A DNA stretch of 36,661 nt, taken from NCBI RefSeq assembly GCF_001940565.1, contig NZ_LTDM01000015.1, positions 1 to 36,661 on the forward strand, read 5' to 3'. The notes under the pieces were generated by a model. That model was not told the DNA's origin, made no database searches, and saw only the letters and a list, made by a program, of their open reading frames with translations. Below, piece after piece: positions 6,873 through 15,457 of the stretch (position 1 is the first letter of the stretch; each line of letters opens with the position of its first letter). This DNA comes from Tissierella creatinophila DSM 6911 (GTDB lineage: Bacteria; Bacillota; Clostridia; Tissierellales; Tissierellaceae). The position numbers and the translations under genes are program-made.

Positions 6873-9800
6873 ATGTCTAAAGATAATAATGAAAATAAAA
6901 AAAATACAAAAGATAAAAATCGTAAAAAAAGTAATTTTATGAAATCTTTAAAGATATTTTTAATACTTATACTATTATTTGCTATAATTGCAGGTGGGGT
7001 TTTAGGAGGCATAGTTATATCTATTATAAAGGAAGCTCCAGAAATAGATCCAACTAAAATTAACTCTTCACTAAGTCAAACTTCAACTATCTATGATTCA
7101 AATGAAAAGTTAATTGAAAAGATAGACACTGGAGAATATAGAACATTTGTGAGTTTAAATAAAATGCCTAAACATCTGCTAGATGCTTTTATATCAATAG
7201 AAGATGAGAGATTTAATGAGCATAAAGGAATAGATCCTAAAGGAATTGTAGGTTCATTATTTGAAAATCTAAAATCTGATGGAATAGTAAGAGGAGCAAG
7301 TACTATCACCCAACAGTTGGTAAAAAATGTATATCTAACAAATGAACAAAAGCTAACCAGAAAGATTAAAGAAGCTTATTTATCATTGCAAGTAGAAAAA
7401 GTACTTCATAAAGATCAAATCTTAGAAGCATATTTAAATGGAAATTTCTTTGGTCAAAATGCAGCAGGTGTCCAGGAAGCTGCACAAACATATTTTTCTA
7501 AAAATGTAGAAGATCTTACATTAGCTGAATCCGCTTTGTTTGCAGGGATTGTTAAAAGTCCTACACAATATCAACCATTTATTAGAGTTAAACCTAATGA
7601 TTATGATAGTGAAAAACAAGCTACTGTGGGAGAGATAAATGTATTAGGAGAAAAATATATTTTAGTATTCAATGAAAAATCCGTAGAAAGACAAAAATTA
7701 GTTTTGAAAAAAATGTTAGAATTAAACAAAATAACTCAAGCTCAATATGATGAAGCATTAAAAGAAGATATAAAAACCACTTTAACTCCTGGACAAAAAA
7801 AGCTTGAAGATATAACATCTTATTTTACTGATTATGTTAAAAGTCAAGTTGTAACTACTCTAGTAAATAAACTAGACTATTCTAAAGAAGATGCCGAAGA
7901 AGCACTTTATAAAGGTGGATTGAAAATATATTCTACGGTAGATTTAAGTCTTCAAAAAGAATTAGAAGATGTCTATAATAATTTTACTGAAGTTTTAGTA
8001 GGCAATAGTAATTGGGTTAGAGGCCCTGTTCTGATAGATTGGAGATTGAACAAATATGGTAATATAATAGATGATAAAGGAAAAATCCTTTACCTTAAAA
8101 AGAATAACCTCTTAGATGAAGAGGATAATCTTATGATAAGTAAAGGAAACTATAGTATATCTGAAAATGGTGATATAACTATCAAAAGCAATAATAAATT
8201 ATCTCCTTATCCAAAGCATATAGATATTGCTGATTATTATACTATTGATGAAAGAAAGAACTTAGTTACTCATACTGTAGGATCTTTTGACATATCAGAA
8301 GAGGATTTTAAATCCAGTAAAAATGGAGATATAATAATAACAAATAAATTCTTAAATAGTAAAAAAGACTTTTATAAAGTAAGCGATAATGGAAATCTAC
8401 TTATCAGTGGAAAGTATTTTTATAATTCTAAAGATGGAATTGTGCAACCTCAATCTGCTACTGTAATATTAGATTATAGAACTGGTCAAATAAAAGCTAT
8501 AGTAGGAGGTCGAGATGTAGAAGGAAACAGAATTTTAAATAGAGCCACGAATTCTCAAAGACAACCTGGTTCAGTTATAAAGCCATTATCTGCTTATCTT
8601 CCTGCCCTTGATAATGGATATACTGCTGGTAGTGCTATAGATGATACACCATATTACGATGGCAAAGGCAAACTATGGCCTAAGAATAGTTACTCAGGAT
8701 ATAAAGGTATGAGAACTTTAAGATCAGCAGTAGAAGATTCTGGAAACGTACCTGCAGTAAGAACTGTAGAAAATATTGGAATAGATACATCTATTTCCTA
8801 TTTAGAAAAACTTGGTATAATAAATAAAAAAAATGGAGAAAAGGACAATTTTGTGACACGTGCTAATAATAAAAGAGAGAATGATGAAAACTTTTCTGCA
8901 TTAGCTCTTGGCGGTATGACTTATGGATTAACACCACTTGAAGTAACAGCAGCTTATGGAGCAATTGCAAATAACGGTGTATATATAGAACCTATAGCAT
9001 TTACTAAAATTTTGGATAAAGATGGAAATGTTTTGTTGGAAAATACACCTAGGGAAACTACAGTAGTTTCTCCCCAAGTTGCTTATATAATGGGTGATGT
9101 ACTCAGAACAAATGTATCAGATGGTATAGGTAAAAATGCAAGGCTTTCAAAGGTAGTAGCAGCAGGTAAAACAGGTACCACTCAAAATAAAGCAGATATC
9201 TGGTTTGTAGGTTTTACTCCATATTATGCTACTGGAGTATGGATAGGAAACGACTCTCCAAAGATTACATTAAATAAAAGTAGTATGACAGCAGCTGAAT
9301 TTTGGCAACATATTATGACAAAAGCACATAAAGACTTAGAAAGTAAATATGAATTTGACAAACCAAGTGGAATATTATCTGCAAATATATGTACTCAATC
9401 TGGGAAACTTGCTACTACTCTATGTGCTCAAGATCCAAGAGATGTTATAAAAACTGAGATATTTGCTAAAGGAACGGTGCCTACACAATATTGCGATGTT
9501 CATACTATAGTTAGAGTTGATACTAGTACTGGTAAAATTGCAAATCAGTATTGTCCAGATAGTCTGATAAGCAGTAGAGTTTATATAAAAAGAACACCTC
9601 CTTATAAACCATGGGAGAATGGCGGTATAATACCTAGAGATTATGCTTATAATGCCCCTACATCTATATGTACTGTTCATGGTCCACATACTATACAACC
9701 TTCTATCCCTTCTACACCAGATGAAGATGGTTCATCTAAACCAGATGAAGATAATAATAAGCCTTCTAAGCCAGAAGATGATAACAACACTCCTTCTAAG

Positions 9801-9923
9801 CCAGAGGATGATAATAACACTCCTTCTAAGCCAGAAGAGGAAGAAGATAACAAGCCTTCTAAACCTGAAGATAACAAACCTTCTAAACCAGGGGAAGGCA
9901 ACAATAAACCTTCCAATCCATAG
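6873..9923 (+). CDS. ponA: Class A penicillin-binding protein 1A (glycosyltransferase/transpeptidase)
   Basis: This bifunctional peptidoglycan synthase polymerises glycan from lipid II outside the membrane and cross-links peptides. The 1016-residue protein has a basic cytoplasmic tail (1-25), one membrane anchor (about 26-52) and a GT51 domain with the catalytic EDERF motif at 110-114. A long linker/OB-like insert follows (about 380-520), then the transpeptidase with SVIK (Ser567 nucleophile, Lys570), SGN (623-625) and KTGT (766-769). After the catalytic domain is a Cys-containing extension with five cysteines in CTQ, LCA, YCD, YCP and ICT contexts. The protein ends in a low-complexity tail of about 60 residues of Ser-Lys-Pro and Glu-Asp-Asn repeats, probably spanning the wall. 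It is preceded by an AAGGAGG ribosome site and a good promoter. The symbol follows Bacillus usage and is not certain. Confidence 0.93.
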   Translation: MSKDNNENKKNTKDKNRKKSNFMKSLKIFLILILLFAIIAGGVLGGIVISIIKEAPEIDPTKINSSLSQTSTIYDSNEKLIEKIDTGEYRTFVSLNKMPKHLLDAFISIEDERFNEHKGIDPKGIVGSLFENLKSDGIVRGASTITQQLVKNVYLTNEQKLTRKIKEAYLSLQVEKVLHKDQILEAYLNGNFFGQNAAGVQEAAQTYFSKNVEDLTLAESALFAGIVKSPTQYQPFIRVKPNDYDSEKQATVGEINVLGEKYILVFNEKSVERQKLVLKKMLELNKITQAQYDEALKEDIKTTLTPGQKKLEDITSYFTDYVKSQVVTTLVNKLDYSKEDAEEALYKGGLKIYSTVDLSLQKELEDVYNNFTEVLVGNSNWVRGPVLIDWRLNKYGNIIDDKGKILYLKKNNLLDEEDNLMISKGNYSISENGDITIKSNNKLSPYPKHIDIADYYTIDERKNLVTHTVGSFDISEEDFKSSKNGDIIITNKFLNSKKDFYKVSDNGNLLISGKYFYNSKDGIVQPQSATVILDYRTGQIKAIVGGRDVEGNRILNRATNSQRQPGSVIKPLSAYLPALDNGYTAGSAIDDTPYYDGKGKLWPKNSYSGYKGMRTLRSAVEDSGNVPAVRTVENIGIDTSISYLEKLGIINKKNGEKDNFVTRANNKRENDENFSALALGGMTYGLTPLEVTAAYGAIANNGVYIEPIAFTKILDKDGNVLLENTPRETTVVSPQVAYIMGDVLRTNVSDGIGKNARLSKVVAAGKTGTTQNKADIWFVGFTPYYATGVWIGNDSPKITLNKSSMTAAEFWQHIMTKAHKDLESKYEFDKPSGILSANICTQSGKLATTLCAQDPRDVIKTEIFAKGTVPTQYCDVHTIVRVDTSTGKIANQYCPDSLISSRVYIKRTPPYKPWENGGIIPRDYAYNAPTSICTVHGPHTIQPSIPSTPDEDGSSKPDEDNNKPSKPEDDNNTPSKPEDDNNTPSKPEEEEDNKPSKPEDNKPSKPGEGNNKPSNP

Positions 9924-9949
9924 GATTATTGTTAATTAATCTCTATTAA

Positions 9950-9992
9950 AAAACAAAGAACTAAGCTAATTATTAGCTTAGTTCTTTGTTTT
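9950..9992. terminator. Bidirectional terminator between ponA and spoVAE
   Basis: A perfect 20-bp stem (9950-9969 with 9973-9992) closes a 3-base loop, with A and T tracts at its ends. It overlaps the stop codon of spoVAE (9978-9980) and ends both convergent transcripts. Confidence 0.9.
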
Positions 9993-10334
9993 AGGATTAA
10001 ATATCACTGCCATAATATATCCAAATATAATAGCTGCTGCTATTCCTCCAGCTGCTGCTTGTAATCCTCCAGTAAATGCTCCTATAATTCCATTTGCTTT
10101 GGCACCTTTTATTGCACCCTGGGAAAGGGCGTAACCAAATCCTGTAATAGGTATTGTTGCTCCGGCTCCTCCAAACTTAGCTATGGGTTCATATACTCCA
10201 ACACCTCCAAGTATTACACCAAGTGTAAGAAAGCTTACTAAAATATGAGCAGGAGTGAATTTCGTTCTATCTAAAATTATTTGACCTATAACGCATATAG
10301 CGCCTCCCACTATAAAAGCCTTCAAATATTCCAT
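9978..10334 (-). CDS. spoVAE: Stage V sporulation protein AE
   Basis: This 118-residue inner spore membrane protein of the SpoVA channel is needed for dipicolinic acid (Ca-DPA) uptake into the forespore and release at germination. It has four hydrophobic segments and the conserved FGGAGATIPITGFGYALSQG block in the middle, closely resembling SpoVAC. The N-terminal MEYLKAFIVGGAICVIGQII is typical of the family, and the length matches the SpoVAEB form. It starts after AGGAGGT, 13 bases after spoVAD, and is the last gene of the operon, ending in the 20-bp terminator stem shared with ponA. Confidence 0.93.
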   Translation of the reverse strand: MEYLKAFIVGGAICVIGQIILDRTKFTPAHILVSFLTLGVILGGVGVYEPIAKFGGAGATIPITGFGYALSQGAIKGAKANGIIGAFTGGLQAAAGGIAAAIIFGYIMAVIFNPKTKN

Positions 10335-10347
10335 ATAACTATACCTC

Positions 10348-11367
10348 CTATATTCTATTGATATCTATCGTTACAGCATGAGATATAGAAGGAATAGACT
10401 CCCCTTGTTGCGTTATTAATGGAGAATGTAAGGCTCCCGTAGCTGCAAGTAATACCCTTTTAAATCTACCTTTTTTCATCTCTTTTAAAATATAACCATT
10501 AAAAACTACGGCCGAACATCCACAACCACTTCCCCCAGCATGAGTGTCTTGTTTGTAGGGATCAAAAATCTCCGCACCACAATCAGTAAATATTCCCTCC
10601 AAATCATATCCTTCTTCTTTCATCATATCCATTACTATAGATTTTCCTATTATGCCTAGATCTCCAGTTATAATTAAGTCATAATCTGATGGCTCAAATC
10701 CAGTATCTTTAAAATGACTTATTAGAGTATCTATCGCTGCAGGAGCCATAGCGGCCCCCATATTTGAAGCATCTTTTATTCCTGGATCTACTATCTTCCC
10801 GGGTGTCACATAGGTTATAAAAGGGCCCTCTCCTGCTGCTGAAAGAATTGTAGCACCTGAACCTGTAACAGTCCATTGGGCTGAAAATTTCCTCTGTGAT
10901 GCATATTCTAAAGGAAATCTAAACTGTCTTTCAGCAGAACTAAAATGACTAGAAGTAGCACAAACTATTTTGTCCCCAAATCCACCATCTATAAACATAG
11001 CTCCAACTGCTAAGGATTCTGTCATAGTAGAACAAGCTCCATAAAGTCCTATAAATGGTATGCTAAGACCTCGTGCAGAGTATCCAGATGCTACTATCTG
11101 ATTTAACAAATCGCCAGAGAGAAGTAAATCTATATCACTTAAACTTAAATTTGCATTTTCAATAGCAGCTCTAATAGTTTGTTCTTGAATTTTAGTTTCA
11201 GCTTTTTCAAAAGATTCTTCACCCCATAGATCATCTTCTAAAATTTCATCAAAATAATCTTTAAGGGGCCCATCTCCTTCCTTTGGTCCAACTATTGAAT
11301 AATTTCCCAAAATTGAAGGAGGATTATTCAACTTAAAAGTTCTCTCTCCTATTTTCTTTAAAGACAT
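10348..11367 (-). CDS. spoVAD: Stage V sporulation protein AD, DPA-binding
   Basis: This soluble, membrane-associated SpoVA component has a thiolase-like fold and is known to bind dipicolinic acid. The 339-residue protein has the thiolase-type nucleophile region YGACSTMTESLAVG (about 108-121) and the C-terminal conserved block HAGGSGCGCSAVVF (about 276-289). Its full length is normal. The start has an AGGTGAG ribosome site and lies 8 bases after spoVAC, so translation is likely coupled. Expression in Bacillus is forespore-specific under sigma-G, and the same is expected here, but I could not mark a convincing sigma-G site. Confidence 0.95.
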   Translation of the reverse strand: MSLKKIGERTFKLNNPPSILGNYSIVGPKEGDGPLKDYFDEILEDDLWGEESFEKAETKIQEQTIRAAIENANLSLSDIDLLLSGDLLNQIVASGYSARGLSIPFIGLYGACSTMTESLAVGAMFIDGGFGDKIVCATSSHFSSAERQFRFPLEYASQRKFSAQWTVTGSGATILSAAGEGPFITYVTPGKIVDPGIKDASNMGAAMAPAAIDTLISHFKDTGFEPSDYDLIITGDLGIIGKSIVMDMMKEEGYDLEGIFTDCGAEIFDPYKQDTHAGGSGCGCSAVVFNGYILKEMKKGRFKRVLLAATGALHSPLITQQGESIPSISHAVTIDINRI

Positions 11368-11375
11368 TCTCTCAC

Positions 11376-11819
11376 CTACCTTTGAAATAATATTGTTAAT
11401 ATACCTACTATTATAGAAGAACTTACCCCATATACTAAAACAGGTCCAGCTATTACAAACATTTTAGAAGCTACACCAAATATAAACCCTTCTTTTTTAA
11501 ACTCCATTGCAGGAGCTACTATGGAGTTTGCAAATCCAGTAATAGGAACTGCTGCTCCTGCTCCTCCAAACTTTCCTATTTGGTCATATATACCTAATCC
11601 TGTTAAAAGTGCTCCTAAAAATACCATTATTATAGAAGTAGCTGAAGAAACAGCCTCTTCATCAAGTCCTTTATTACTTAGATAATTCATAATAAATTCT
11701 CCAATGGTGCATATTGCTCCTCCTACCAAAAATGCAAGTATAATATTTCTTGCATATGTTGGTTTAGGAATCTTTTCCTCTACAAATTTTTGATAATCTT
11801 TATTGTTTAAATTGTCCAT
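11376..11819 (-). CDS. spoVAC: Stage V sporulation protein AC
   Basis: This 147-residue integral membrane protein of the SpoVA complex is proposed to act as the mechanosensitive DPA channel. After a charged N-terminus of about 22 residues come four hydrophobic segments, with the family block KFGGAGAAVPITGFANS (about 81-97) shared with SpoVAE. The FLVGGAICTIGEF motif at the first membrane segment is characteristic. The start has a TTGGAGGAA ribosome site. It lies between spoVAB and spoVAD in the order found in Bacillus. Confidence 0.95.
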   Translation of the reverse strand: MDNLNNKDYQKFVEEKIPKPTYARNIILAFLVGGAICTIGEFIMNYLSNKGLDEEAVSSATSIIMVFLGALLTGLGIYDQIGKFGGAGAAVPITGFANSIVAPAMEFKKEGFIFGVASKMFVIAGPVLVYGVSSSIIVGILTILFQR

Positions 11820-11839
11820 TTACTTTCCTCCAAAATAAT

Positions 11840-12247
11840 TTAATAAAAAATCCAAAAATATAAAGAACCCATAACTTTTCCAAGGAGTAAACTATAAACT
11901 ATATATTTTAACTCTTTTTTAACTTTAAATTTTTTACTTATTAAAGGAATGACATTTAGAACTTCAGCTAACGAAGAAGAAAAAAGTCCAATAAATATTC
12001 CCATACCAAAACCTATAAAACTTGTAAATGTACTTGAAAGACCAAAATCAAATTCACTAAAATATAGAATTATAGATATAAATGAGCTTATAGTAATTGT
12101 CCATTCATAAACCTTTATATGTTTTTTTGTTTCAGTTACTTGTACAAGTCTTGCCACTAAGTTTAAAAGCGTTATAAAAGCAGCAAATGCACCTCCTACT
12201 GCTAAACCAGCACTTAATGATAATAATACAAGGAAAAGTTCTCTCAT
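11840..12247 (-). CDS. spoVAB: Stage V sporulation protein AB
   Basis: This 135-residue membrane protein has four hydrophobic segments. The N-terminal region, GLAVGGAFAAFITLLNLVAR, and the central GFGMGIFIGLFSSSLAEVLN block match the SpoVAB pattern. It is a non-enzymatic member of the SpoVA uptake and release machinery. Many Clostridium species lack spoVAA and spoVAB and keep only C, D and E, so their presence here points to a lineage with the fuller Bacillus-type operon. It follows spoVAA by 9 bases after a weak GGGATAG ribosome site. Confidence 0.85.
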   Translation of the reverse strand: MRELFLVLLSLSAGLAVGGAFAAFITLLNLVARLVQVTETKKHIKVYEWTITISSFISIILYFSEFDFGLSSTFTSFIGFGMGIFIGLFSSSLAEVLNVIPLISKKFKVKKELKYIVYSLLLGKVMGSLYFWIFY

Positions 12248-12256
12248 AATCTATCC

Positions 12257-12883
12257 CTACTTTTTATCTTCGTTATTTGATAATTCATTTAAGATACATT
12301 GTTCCATATCTTTATTATATAAAAATAATTCTATTTCCATGGGTCCTGGTTCTTTTCTCCTTCTCTCACTTTTACTTATAACTCTAGAAAAAAAGATGGC
12401 AACCCCTACTCCCATCCCTATAGAGTATGGAATTGTCATAATTAAGGGTTTATCCTTCTTTTCGCCACTTACTGTATAATAGATTTTTTCTAAAGACATT
12501 TGCATATTTACATCTTCATGGAAGTTTATAATAGCTATTGCAGCCCCTAAAAATAAAATTATACAAATAGCTAATACTTTTAAAAACTGTAATAAACCTG
12601 TTTTATCTTCCAAAGACTTTATTTCCATTAAAACCTCAGAAGCACCTAACATATTTATATTTATATCTTTATATTTTTCTTCTATTTTTTGTATAATCTC
12701 ATCAGCACTTATATAGTCCCAGTTTTCTTTTCTTTTGCTCTTATATATCCTTAAGTCTTCAATTTTTTTTTGAAGCCCTGGGTTATTAGCTCTTACCTTT
12801 GCAATATCCTTTATATATATGTCTTTATCAATTTCTACAGTTTTCTTATTATCTAATGCAATGTATACATTTTCATTACTCAA
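12257..12883 (-). CDS. spoVAA: Stage V sporulation protein AA
   Basis: This 208-residue protein has a soluble N-terminal domain of about 95 residues and two hydrophobic segments (about 100-115 and 150-170), the layout of SpoVAA. Recent work places SpoVAA and SpoVAB as membrane parts of the DPA transport complex. Translation must start at TTG 12883: an AAGGAG site lies about 9 bases upstream, and the only nearby ATG (12876) is out of frame. The TTG start overlaps the last codons of a 57-residue membrane peptide gene upstream, which suggests coupling to it. The family is assigned by position in the operon plus pattern, as the sequence itself is weakly conserved. Confidence 0.8.
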   Translation of the reverse strand: MSNENVYIALDNKKTVEIDKDIYIKDIAKVRANNPGLQKKIEDLRIYKSKRKENWDYISADEIIQKIEEKYKDININMLGASEVLMEIKSLEDKTGLLQFLKVLAICIILFLGAAIAIINFHEDVNMQMSLEKIYYTVSGEKKDKPLIMTIPYSIGMGVGVAIFFSRVISKSERRRKEPGPMEIELFLYNKDMEQCILNELSNNEDKK

Positions 12884-13049
12884 GATAGATCTTCTCCTTC
12901 TTAATATGCTTTACAAAAGTAGCTCTTTTTATTTCTTTTTTTTCTATAGGTTTTTCTTTTGTAAGCCCCAAAGAAATTGTAATCATTGCAATAAAGACAA
13001 TTATACACATTATATAAAAAGATCTTTTTTTCTTATTAAGTGTTCTCAT
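12876..13049 (-). CDS. Small single-pass membrane peptide at the head of the spoVA operon
   Basis: A 57-codon frame begins at ATG 13049 with a GAGGTGAG ribosome site. The product has a basic start, MRTLNKKKRSF, one strong hydrophobic segment (about 12-30, YIMCIIVFIAMITISLGLT) and a Lys/Glu-rich tail of about 27 residues. This is an N-in, C-out or signal-anchor arrangement. Its stop overlaps the TTG start region of spoVAA by 8 bases, so the two are probably translationally coupled. It would be co-expressed with spoVAA-E, and I infer a possible accessory role in the spore inner membrane. I do not recognise a named family. Confidence 0.6.
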   Translation of the reverse strand: MRTLNKKKRSFYIMCIIVFIAMITISLGLTKEKPIEKKEIKRATFVKHIKKEKIYLE

Positions 13050-13173
13050 ATATTCTCACCTCATTAAATACTATTGTTTACAAAAAATGATTTTTCATAC
13101 AAAAATATATATAATACGAAAGAAATGCAAGCAATATACAAAAATGAGCAAAATCAAGGAGGTTTGGACACAA

Positions 13174-13236
13174 GGTTATATTAACCAAGTAAAGGAAAGA
13201 ATATAACAGAAATTTATTTTTGACGTATTTTTGACG
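13174..13236. repeat. Candidate prophage attachment end (core palindrome plus arm repeats)
   Basis: GGTTA-TAT-TAACC (13174-13186) is a perfect palindrome of the size bound by a tyrosine integrase core. About 28 bases further on, an 11-bp unit, TATTTTTGACG, is repeated exactly in tandem (13215-13225, 13226-13236), like integrase arm-type sites. They lie between host spoVA and the last prophage gene. The attB core cannot be proven from one end. Confidence 0.45.
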
Positions 13237-13243
13237 GCAAAAG

Positions 13244-13276
13244 AAAAAAGACTAGAAAATCAATCTAGTCTTTTTT
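13244..13276. terminator. Bidirectional terminator at the prophage end
   Basis: A perfect 13-bp stem, AAAAAAGACTAGA with TCTAGTCTTTTTT, closes a 7-base loop. It ends the FtsK-module operon 5 bases after its last stop codon, and would also stop plus-strand read-through into the prophage. Confidence 0.85.
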
Positions 13277-13280
13277 ATAT

Positions 13281-13673
13281 CTATTTAATTGAACTTGCTA
13301 ACTTAAATAGATATATTATTATTTTATTAAATTCTTTTGTACCTAAAGCTGTTTTTAATCCATTTAAATATCCCATGGATCCATATGTTAGTGCATTGGT
13401 CTTTTGGGTTGCCATCTTCCAATTGCACTTAGCCTGTAATGGAATAGTTATAAAGTCATTTGGAATAGCTTTAATTTTATCTATTATAGTAGGATCTTCA
13501 CCTTCTAAGAGTTCAAAAAACATTTTATCATAGTTTCTACCTAAGAAATCTAATTTCGGGTCTTGTAAATACATCTCCAAACCATCTTTTAGTGCATCAG
13601 CATAAGTTATTCCTCCATAAATTACACTTATCCCAGCTATTATAATTAAGTTAACTAACATTTTCTTTTTCAT
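13281..13673 (-). CDS. Exported protein of unknown function in the FtsK block
   Basis: This 130-residue protein has a clear export signal: basic MKKK, a hydrophobic core LVNLIIIAGISVIYGG, and a likely cleavage after TYA (about residue 25). The mature part of about 105 residues is mixed charge with one cysteine, and ends in a hydrophobic helix, IIIYLFKLASSIK. No domain is recognised. The start at 13673 has a GGGGG ribosome site and overlaps the end of the replication-relaxation-like gene by 23 bases, so it is the third member of a tightly coupled operon. By analogy with exported products of phage and conjugative cargo operons it could act in entry exclusion, but nothing in the sequence proves this. 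Confidence 0.75.
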   Translation of the reverse strand: MKKKMLVNLIIIAGISVIYGGITYADALKDGLEMYLQDPKLDFLGRNYDKMFFELLEGEDPTIIDKIKAIPNDFITIPLQAKCNWKMATQKTNALTYGSMGYLNGLKTALGTKEFNKIIIYLFKLASSIK

Positions 13674-14220
13674 ATAAAGACCCCCTTAGATTTTCTATAT
13701 CCTCATTGACTTGTATTATGTTAAGATTGCTATATGGTATCTTCTTATCAGTAATGACAATGATAGAAGGAAATACTGGGAAATACCTTTTATACTTCCC
13801 ACTTCTATATAAATTCTCATACTTTTCAATATCAATTCCTTTATTGGATATTTCAATCTCAATAAAAACTATATAAGGCTGACTATTGATTTTGTATACT
13901 GCTAATCCGTCTGCTATTATGTTTTCGCATCTAAACTCATTTTCAAATAATACTATCTCAGATGTTTTATTTAATTCTCTATAGAAATCAGTTAATAAAA
14001 TTTTATGTTTAAGTTGCTTAGTTTTCTTAAAATAATAATAATACTGAGCTGTGAAGTGATCTCTATCTCTTTTAATTAATTTATTATCACATAGTAACTT
14101 TAATCTCCTTCTAGCAATAACTAAATTTGGATAAAATAATTCTGCTATAGTATCAGTTGTAGCAACTTTAAATTTCTTTATAAATTTTAATGATAGTTTA
14201 TCTCTATCAGTTACTATCAT
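13651..14220 (-). CDS. Replication-relaxation-like winged-helix protein
   Basis: This 189-residue protein is of the replication-relaxation type (PF13814-like). An N-terminal winged-helix domain (about 8-70, with KVATTDTIAELFYPNLVIARRRL) is followed by a mixed domain containing VFIEIEISNKGIDIEKYENL. There the E-x-E and downstream Lys resemble a degraded restriction-nuclease-like fold. The family occurs on plasmids, conjugative elements and some phages next to FtsK/TraB-like ATPases, and its biochemical role is poorly known. The ATG overlaps the end of the ftsK-like gene by 14 bases, and its own end overlaps the next gene by 23. Placement next to an FtsK ATPase strengthens the family call. Confidence 0.7.
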   Translation of the reverse strand: MIVTDRDKLSLKFIKKFKVATTDTIAELFYPNLVIARRRLKLLCDNKLIKRDRDHFTAQYYYYFKKTKQLKHKILLTDFYRELNKTSEIVLFENEFRCENIIADGLAVYKINSQPYIVFIEIEISNKGIDIEKYENLYRSGKYKRYFPVFPSIIVITDKKIPYSNLNIIQVNEDIENLRGSLYEKENVS

Positions 14221-15457
14221 CTATATCAACCCCTAAATCTTTAATAAAATCTAAATTATCTAACTTTCCTATTTCTTCTTTAACTTCTCTTTTAATTTCT
14301 TTTTCTATGTATGTATGTTTTATTAATTCTCTAGCCTTTACAACTTCTAAAAACATTGATTGAAACTCTGTAAGATTACCATATCTTAATAATCCATGCC
14401 CTCGTCCCCTTAATTTTTCAAGTCCATCTTCATCTATTATAATTCTACTATTAAGTGAATTCATTGTTTTAAGCCCTATCACACAAGGGATGTTCGCCTT
14501 AATTCTACCATTTAAAATCTTACTATCTGGTCTTTGTGTAGATATGATTAAATGAACACCACACGCCCTTGCCTTCGCTGCTAAAACTTCTACTGATGAT
14601 ATACTTCCTTTCTCATTTTGCAAGTCTGCAAACTCATCTATGATACATATTTGATAGTCCAGTTTCTTTATATTTTTCAATTTATTATATTCTCTTATAT
14701 CTACTACATCATTCTCAAAAAATAAATCATATCTTTTATTGACTTCTTCTATTAGATTTTCTAAAACCACTTCTGCTTCATCAATATTTCTACTAAATGT
14801 CTTTACTATATTACTTTTTCTAAATAAATTAAATTCTGCCCCATTTTTTAAATCTATAAGATGCAGCGATACTTTTCTTCTGGATAAAACTATATTTGTT
14901 ATAATAGATCTTACTAGAGTACTTTTACCACTTCCAGTTTCTCCAGCTATTAATAAATGTACTGCTTTTTCTAAATCTAAGTTCAAAGTTTTATCCCCAA
15001 GTACTTTTCCGATATTAAACTCCAGTATTCCTTTACATTTTGAAAACTCGTAAGGTATTAGTTCTTCAAGTTGTTTTTCATACACCTTTATGAATATTCT
15101 CCAATTATTGTAAGTTATTTCTATTTTTCTGTTCAGATGTTGTTCTATTGCTAACTTCTTCTTTTCAAAGTCATCTGTACTCATTCCAGCTAATAATCTA
15201 AATGTTAAACAATATCCATAGTTCGTTTCTTTTCTTTCTAAAAATTTAGGTACTCTATCGTTTATTTCAAGCTTTAAAGCTCTGAATAAATTATTGTAAG
15301 GATTAGCATTATTTATTAAACTAAAGCCTAACATACTAGCACCTAGTGTACTTAACCCGTATCCTAGTACCTGTACTCCATCTCCTCCTGCTACTACTGT
15401 CCCTATCCCTAAAACCAAACAAAGTCCAAACAACTCCACCTCATTATTCTTTTTCAT
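14207..15457 (-). CDS. FtsK/SpoIIIE-type DNA translocase of conjugative-element type
   Basis: This 416-residue protein has two short N-terminal hydrophobic segments (about 8-50), an intermediate domain and a RecA-like motor. The motor shows Walker A GETGSGKST (about 173-181) and Walker B CIIDEFADL (about 271-279), followed by the STQRPDSKILNGRIKANIP block and the IIIDEDGLEKLRGRGHGLLR region. This is the layout of the FtsK/TcpA coupling-type ATPases of Tn916-like elements and plasmids, without the C-terminal DNA-reading gamma domain of true FtsK. It should pump double-stranded DNA at the membrane. I start it at the second ATG (15457), as the GGAGGGGG site is too close to the first (15463). It heads a three-gene overlapping operon. 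Confidence 0.88.
   Translation of the reverse strand: MKKNNEVELFGLCLVLGIGTVVAGGDGVQVLGYGLSTLGASMLGFSLINNANPYNNLFRALKLEINDRVPKFLERKETNYGYCLTFRLLAGMSTDDFEKKKLAIEQHLNRKIEITYNNWRIFIKVYEKQLEELIPYEFSKCKGILEFNIGKVLGDKTLNLDLEKAVHLLIAGETGSGKSTLVRSIITNIVLSRRKVSLHLIDLKNGAEFNLFRKSNIVKTFSRNIDEAEVVLENLIEEVNKRYDLFFENDVVDIREYNKLKNIKKLDYQICIIDEFADLQNEKGSISSVEVLAAKARACGVHLIISTQRPDSKILNGRIKANIPCVIGLKTMNSLNSRIIIDEDGLEKLRGRGHGLLRYGNLTEFQSMFLEVVKARELIKHTYIEKEIKREVKEEIGKLDNLDFIKDLGVDIDDSN

Noticed and set aside
9677..9916. Minus-strand frame with GLEGLL repeats
   Set aside because: It is the complement of the Ser-Lys-Pro/Glu-Asp-Asn tail of the penicillin-binding protein, with no ribosome site.
13050..13110. Sigma-G promoter for the spoVA operon
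   Set aside because: A sequence like AATAGTA is present, but no properly spaced -35 could be found.
13144..13209. Tiny plus-strand frame MSKIKEVWTQGYINQVKERI
   Set aside because: It is too short, has no ribosome site and overlaps the putative attachment core.
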